Shown here piece by piece: positions 5,985 through 9,836 of a DNA stretch of 9,836 nucleotides (position 1 is the stretch's first letter; each line of letters starts with the position of its first letter). The position numbers were made by a program, and so were the translations under genes. Origin of the DNA: JAQVUB01 sp033809415. Its GTDB lineage: Bacteria; Verrucomicrobiota; Lentisphaeria; Oligosphaerales; Oligosphaeraceae. Under the pieces are notes generated by a model that saw nothing but the letters and a program-made list of their open reading frames with translations, was not told the origin of the DNA and did not search any database. The stretch is from positions 1 through 9,836 of the forward strand of contig JAPXLT010000179.1 in NCBI GenBank assembly GCA_033809415.1, written 5' to 3'.

Positions 5985-6103
5985 GTCCGTGTTTAGTCCG
6001 TGTCCCGTCCGTGTCCCGTCCGTGTCCCGTCCGTGTCCCGTCCGTGTCCCGTCCGTGTTCCGTCCGTGTCCCGTCCGTGTTCCGTCCGTGTCCCGTCCGT
6101 GTT
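5985..6103. repeat. 11-bp tandem repeat array upstream of ftsI
   Basis: About 10.8 copies of GTCCGTGTCCC, starting with a degenerate copy (5985-5995), then five perfect copies from 5996, then copies alternating GTCCGTGTTCC and GTCCGTGTCCC, and a final partial copy ending at 6103. The unit lacks stop codons in all frames of both strands, so it creates false open frames, including a GTG-initiated 38-residue extension of ftsI (SRPCPVRVPSV repeats). It ends 10 bp before the likely ftsI ATG. Arrays of this kind can change copy number by slippage. Confidence 0.95.
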
Positions 6104-6113
6104 AAAAACTGTT

Positions 6114-8324
6114 ATGATGAAATTTTCCCGACTGCATGATATCAAGCGTGCTGGTTCCAAGCTTATAGCTGGGATCAAAGCCATGGGAAGATTTCTTGTC
6201 TGCTGCCTGCGGAACTATCTTCATGCCGTACAACCACAAAGGGCAGAAAACCCTCCTCCCTTGAGCAGCCGCTTGCGCATGGGGATTCTGCTGCGCTTTG
6301 CCTTGCTGGCAGTCACTATGTTTGTAGTGTTTTCACTTTTGTGGCGCCATGTCTACTGTTTGCAGATTTCCCGGCATGTTGAATTTGATGAGAAGGCACT
6401 GAAGGTCTATCGCAGCTATGGAAGCCTGCCCGCCCAAAGAGGACGGATTTTTGACGTCTCTGGAAATATATTGGCGTGCGATCTGGCGACTTATGATATT
6501 CTTGCAGAACCCAAACGCTTCATCCGTTTTCTGCCGGAGGTGCTGGAACTCTCCGAGCAATATCTGGGGCTTGACCGTCGCGAATTGATGCCCAGGCTGA
6601 CGCAGGCTTTACGCTATAAATCCCCATGTCTGGCTATTGAAGAGATAGATGCGCAACTTGCAAGAGAATTGCAGGCCGAAAACCTCCCGGGAGTGAAAAT
6701 TCTCCCGTCAACAGAAGGCGCGGCAGGTTCATTCCAGGTGCTGTTCTATCCCCAGGGAATTACCAATAAGCAATGTCAGGAAATTATCGCGACCCTCGAG
6801 CGTTTTTCGGAAGATTGTGCGCAGACCCTGCCGGCAAAAATCGAAAGTGCCCTGAACCGGCAACGTGAAATTCCTTTGAAATTCAATGCTCCGATGGATT
6901 CCGCAAAGAAATTTATTGCCGCGGTGAAACGTCATCGGATCCATGGGATTCGTGCAGTCGAGACGTGTCAGCGCAGTTATCCTCGTGACCGCCACCTGGC
7001 CAATATGCTTGGTTATCTGGATAGCGAGCGGGTTGGTATCAGCGGCATCGAAGGCATGTTCAATGACATCATGAAGCCGGTCAGCGGAAAAATAGAGATT
7101 CGCCGCGACCGCCTGGGGCGTCCGGTCGAGGATGGCATCGTGGTGATCTCTCCGCCAACCAATGGAGCTGATGTCTTTCTGACGATCTGCGAACCGCTGC
7201 AACAGATCGTCGAGGAGGAAATGCTGCCGTTGATCGAGCAGTTTTCTCCAGATCACGCTTATGCGCTGATGATGAATCCTGCTACTGGTGCTGTCCTTGC
7301 CGCTGCTCAGTTCCCGCAATTCAATCCCAATGACCGCAGCACGATGCGCACCGAGGTACTGCCCAATCACGCACTCTATAAATGTTATGAACCCGGCTCG
7401 ATTATGAAGGGTATCAGCGTATCCTGCGCATTGGAAAATCGGATAGTCCGGCTTAACAGCATGTATTATTGCGAACAGGGACATTGGCGTTATGGCGGCA
7501 GAACCCTGCGCGATACGCATAATTATGCGGAAATGACGGTTGCCCAGATCATTCAAAAATCCAGCAATATCGGCGTTGCTAAAATAGCCTTGGACATGGG
7601 CGAGGAAATGCTGTACAAGGGGCTGGCTTCCTTTGCGTTCGGAAAACCTACCGGGCTTGGTTTTTACCCCGAAGACCACCCACCGCGATTTTTTCCCAAT
7701 GAATCGCCCGGCTTGTTCAAAAATCTGAAAAGCTGGGATACCTTGACTGTGACCCGGATGCCGATCGGCCAGGGGATTTCAGCGACTCCCTGGCAAATTC
7801 TTCAGGCTTGGAGTGCTTTGGCCAATGGCGGTGTGATGATGCAGCCGTATATTGTCGACCGGATTGCATACCCGGATGGCAAAGTCGTGTATTCTGTGCC
7901 TAGGGTCAAGGGAGTTCCCCTGTCCAGAGAAACTGCCGCCTTGATTACAGAGGCCTTAAAAATGGTCATCGAAAAGGGTGGCACCGGCACTCGTGCAGCA
8001 GTGGAAGGCTATTCGGTAGCCGGTAAGACTGGCACCGCGCAAATGTGGGTCAATGGAGACCGGCAAAAAAAGATCAAGGGGCATTATTCCAACAGCAAGC
8101 ATTTTGCCTCGTTCGTCGGTTTTGCCCCTGCGGAGAATCCAGCTTTCATATTGCTGATCTCTGCTGAATACCCTAAGGGTCCCTTCCGTACAGGAGGTGT
8201 GGTCTGCGCCCCGGCTTTCAAGCGGATTGCCAAGCGTACTTTGGAATATCTGCAAATTCCGCCTAGTATTCCGCTTGAAGAGGAGCAAGCCAGGAAACCT
8301 GCCGGAAGTGTAGCGAAGCGTTGA
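6114..8324 (+). CDS. ftsI: Peptidoglycan D,D-transpeptidase FtsI (penicillin-binding protein 3 family)
   Basis: A 736-residue class B PBP that cross-links septal peptidoglycan in the periplasm, longer than E. coli FtsI (588). A basic cytoplasmic tail of about 55 residues precedes one membrane anchor (about 57-78, GILLRFALLAVTMFVVFSLL). The dimerisation domain begins with QRGRIFDVSGNILACD (about 107-122) and includes GYLDSERVGISGIEGMF. The transpeptidase domain has all three active-site motifs: S429-I-M-K432 (nucleophile in EPGSIMKG), S483-S484-N485, and K638-T639-G640. There are no PASTA repeats. The frame stays open upstream to GTG 6000, but only through an 11-bp repeat array, so ATG 6114 (or ATG 6117) is preferred; neither has a Shine-Dalgarno sequence. 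ATG 6183 is a further option. It is followed 11 bp later by murE, so the two are probably co-transcribed and FtsW is elsewhere. Confidence 0.96.
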   Translation: MMKFSRLHDIKRAGSKLIAGIKAMGRFLVCCLRNYLHAVQPQRAENPPPLSSRLRMGILLRFALLAVTMFVVFSLLWRHVYCLQISRHVEFDEKALKVYRSYGSLPAQRGRIFDVSGNILACDLATYDILAEPKRFIRFLPEVLELSEQYLGLDRRELMPRLTQALRYKSPCLAIEEIDAQLARELQAENLPGVKILPSTEGAAGSFQVLFYPQGITNKQCQEIIATLERFSEDCAQTLPAKIESALNRQREIPLKFNAPMDSAKKFIAAVKRHRIHGIRAVETCQRSYPRDRHLANMLGYLDSERVGISGIEGMFNDIMKPVSGKIEIRRDRLGRPVEDGIVVISPPTNGADVFLTICEPLQQIVEEEMLPLIEQFSPDHAYALMMNPATGAVLAAAQFPQFNPNDRSTMRTEVLPNHALYKCYEPGSIMKGISVSCALENRIVRLNSMYYCEQGHWRYGGRTLRDTHNYAEMTVAQIIQKSSNIGVAKIALDMGEEMLYKGLASFAFGKPTGLGFYPEDHPPRFFPNESPGLFKNLKSWDTLTVTRMPIGQGISATPWQILQAWSALANGGVMMQPYIVDRIAYPDGKVVYSVPRVKGVPLSRETAALITEALKMVIEKGGTGTRAAVEGYSVAGKTGTAQMWVNGDRQKKIKGHYSNSKHFASFVGFAPAENPAFILLISAEYPKGPFRTGGVVCAPAFKRIAKRTLEYLQIPPSIPLEEEQARKPAGSVAKR

Positions 8325-8335
8325 CGAGAATTGCC

Positions 8336-9808
8336 ATGCCAAAGATATTTTCGGATTACCTGGCTGTTCTGTCTGATCTGGTCTTGCGCAGTGGTGGAAA
8401 CTTGCAGGCGCCCATATTAGGTGCCTGCTGTGATTCGCGCGAGTGCCAGCCGGGGTTTCTGTTTTGTGCGATGCAGGGTGAACGCCTGGATGGGCACCAT
8501 TTTATCGAGCAGGCCTTGCAACGGGGAGCGGTGGCTATTCTTTCTGAAAGGGAGGTTCCATTGCCGGAGAAAGTGCCCTGGGTGACTGTCAAGGAACCTT
8601 ATCCGGCATTTGGTCGCGTGGCGGAACTGGCCGCGGATTTTCCGGCGCACACGATGAAACTGTTGGGAGTAACAGGAACCAATGGCAAGACAACTACGGC
8701 ATACCTCCTAAGAGAGATATTGAAGGCCGCTGGTCAAAAGCCAGGCATGATCGGTACGGTTGAATATGATGTAGGCGGGGAAAGATGCCGAACGGCGGAG
8801 CGGACGACGCCGACTCCGTTTCAACTCCAACAGCTCTTTATCGAGATGAAAAACAACGGAGTTACTGATGCCGTCCTCGAGGTATCCAGTCATGCCCTCG
8901 CTCAAGAGCGGCTTGGCACTGCGCGGTTTTGCGGGGCGGCGTTTACGAATCTGACTCGGGATCACCTCGATTATCATGGCGATTTCGAGCAATATTATCA
9001 ATGCAAAAAACGCCTGTTCTCACAATTGCTGGATGTGGATTGCCCGATGGTTGTGAATATGGATGATCCCTGGGGACAGCGCCTGGCCTCTGAAGTGACC
9101 GCCCGAAAACAGTTGACATATTCTCTTCATAAGCATCCATCAGCCAATATTCAGGCTGACAATCTCTTTCAGGATGAAAACCAGACGACTTTTGATCTGC
9201 ATTTTCCGGATTGCACCTGGCATTTGCATTCACCACTGACCGGTTTTTTCAATATCTGTAATCTGACTTCTGCGGCTTGCCTGGCGTATGGCTTGGGGAT
9301 TGCGGAGGCTTCCGTTCAGCAGGCGTTCCTGCGTTGCCATGGAGCACCGGGGCGCTTGCAACGCTTGACCGGGAAGTCTGGCCTGAATGTGTTTGTTGAT
9401 TATGCGCATACGGATGATGCCTTGCGCAACGTGCTGGGTGCTTTGCGACCCATTTGCAAAGGACGCCTTTTTGTTGTTTTTGGTTGTGGCGGCAACCGTG
9501 ATCGCAGCAAGCGCCCGCTAATGGCTAAAGCCGCCGAAGAAAATGCTGATCAAATCATCGTGACCAGCGATAATCCACGCTTTGAAAAACCTGAAGATAT
9601 TATCAAAGATATTCTTGTCGGCTTTTCCAGCCTTAAACGGATAACCGTGCAACCCGACCGGGAAGCCGCAATCCTAGAAACGATTGCCAGAGCCACACCA
9701 CAGGATATCATATTGCTGGCCGGCAAAGGACACGAAGAATATCAGGAAATCAATGGCGTAAAACACCATTTTAATGACGCAGAAACCGCCAGGAAATACT
9801 TGAACTGA
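8336..9808 (+). CDS. murE: UDP-MurNAc-L-Ala-D-Glu:meso-diaminopimelate ligase MurE
   Basis: A 490-residue cytoplasmic Mur ligase (E. coli 495). It adds the third amino acid of the stem peptide using ATP. The N-terminal uridine-binding domain (about 1-105) contains ACCDSRECQPGFLFCAMQG. The central ATPase domain has the P-loop GTNGKTTT (114-121, K118), the segment VLEVSSHAL, and NLTRDHLDYHGDFEQYYQCK, with K224 at the position of the carbamylated lysine. The C-terminal domain has VDYAHTDDAL, FGCGGNRDRSKRP and DNPR at 412-415, the signature of meso-diaminopimelate specificity, then LLAGKGHEEYQ. ATG 8336 is preferred to TTG 8321, which overlaps the ftsI stop in TTGA, because it matches family length; both have weak ribosome-binding sites (GAG at about 8326). 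Only 28 bp follow in the window, so murF cannot be seen. Confidence 0.97.
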   Translation: MPKIFSDYLAVLSDLVLRSGGNLQAPILGACCDSRECQPGFLFCAMQGERLDGHHFIEQALQRGAVAILSEREVPLPEKVPWVTVKEPYPAFGRVAELAADFPAHTMKLLGVTGTNGKTTTAYLLREILKAAGQKPGMIGTVEYDVGGERCRTAERTTPTPFQLQQLFIEMKNNGVTDAVLEVSSHALAQERLGTARFCGAAFTNLTRDHLDYHGDFEQYYQCKKRLFSQLLDVDCPMVVNMDDPWGQRLASEVTARKQLTYSLHKHPSANIQADNLFQDENQTTFDLHFPDCTWHLHSPLTGFFNICNLTSAACLAYGLGIAEASVQQAFLRCHGAPGRLQRLTGKSGLNVFVDYAHTDDALRNVLGALRPICKGRLFVVFGCGGNRDRSKRPLMAKAAEENADQIIVTSDNPRFEKPEDIIKDILVGFSSLKRITVQPDREAAILETIARATPQDIILLAGKGHEEYQEINGVKHHFNDAETARKYLN

Positions 9809-9812
9809 ATGA

Positions 9813-9836
9813 GATAGGGTGCAGGGGGCAGGGTGC
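9813..9836. repeat. Inverted copy of the heptanucleotide repeat, cut by the window end
   Basis: This segment begins 4 bp after the murE stop and reads GATAGGGTGCAGGG followed by GGCAGGGTGC. It is the reverse complement of positions 26-49 at 23 of 24 bases, including the unique GAT/ATC edge next to the array. The array probably continues past the window. It separates murE from whatever follows. Confidence 0.85.

Noticed and set aside
5985..6103. CRISPR-like array
   Set aside because: Units are 11 bp and directly adjacent, with no spacers of unique sequence; no cas genes are present.
5972..6139. ATG-initiated 55-codon frame through the 11-bp array, out of frame with ftsI
   Set aside because: The repeat unit has no stops in any frame, so this and the minus-strand frame 5993-6184 are expected artefacts.
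7398..7409. Unusual FtsI active site S-I-M-K in place of the common S-T-F-K
   Set aside because: The essential Ser and Lys are kept, and the two middle positions vary among class B PBPs, so there is no reason to suspect loss of activity.
6729..7679. 316-codon open frame on the minus strand inside ftsI
   Set aside because: It lies wholly antisense to a gene with all three PBP active-site motifs, shows no recognisable domain, and its length follows from the codon usage of ftsI.

Overview
The window carries the front half of a bacterial division and cell-wall (dcw) cluster, mraZ-rsmH-ftsL-ftsI-murE, all on the + strand. Upstream of it is one large exported protein gene of unknown function (80-3208). 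MurE has the DNPR signature of meso-diaminopimelate-adding enzymes, and the large protein has a signal peptide and CsgG-like domains. Together these suggest a diderm (Gram-negative type) bacterium. Many different short repeats between genes and several starts without a Shine-Dalgarno sequence would suit the PVC superphylum (for example Lentisphaerota), but that placement is an impression, not a proof.

Layout. 1-46: heptanucleotide tandem repeat. 80-3208: secreted or periplasmic protein of 1042 aa with two CsgG-like modules, a TPR-like region and a beta-rich C-terminal third, closed by a strong intrinsic terminator. 3293-3805: gene-free regulatory and repeat region. It holds a fragment of a CACGAA-type repeat, a 198-bp converging ATGGAC/GTCCAT inverted-repeat structure, helically phased A-tracts, and a ladder of GGG boxes that resembles a MraZ operator. 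3806-5752: mraZ, rsmH and ftsL, with a second CACGAA repeat between mraZ and rsmH and a good sigma70-type promoter just before ftsL. 5753-6113: a 361-bp gap with three palindromes (REP-like) and an 11-bp tandem array ending 10 bp before the likely ftsI start. 6114-9808: ftsI and murE, tightly coupled. 9813-9836: the window-end heptamer repeat, in inverted orientation relative to the first.

The genes work together. MraZ is the likely transcriptional regulator of the cluster, RsmH methylates 16S rRNA, FtsL is a divisome scaffold, FtsI is the septal transpeptidase, and MurE makes the UDP-MurNAc-tripeptide that feeds the peptidoglycan substrate. The individual enzymes look ordinary and complete. 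The unusual part is the DNA between them: dcw genes are usually packed or overlapping, and here nearly every spacer is occupied by a different repeat family. The best candidates for a second look are the mraZ control region, the converging repeat structure, the 11-bp array before ftsI, and the tandem-CsgG-like protein. I saw no clear sign of a wholly new multi-gene system.
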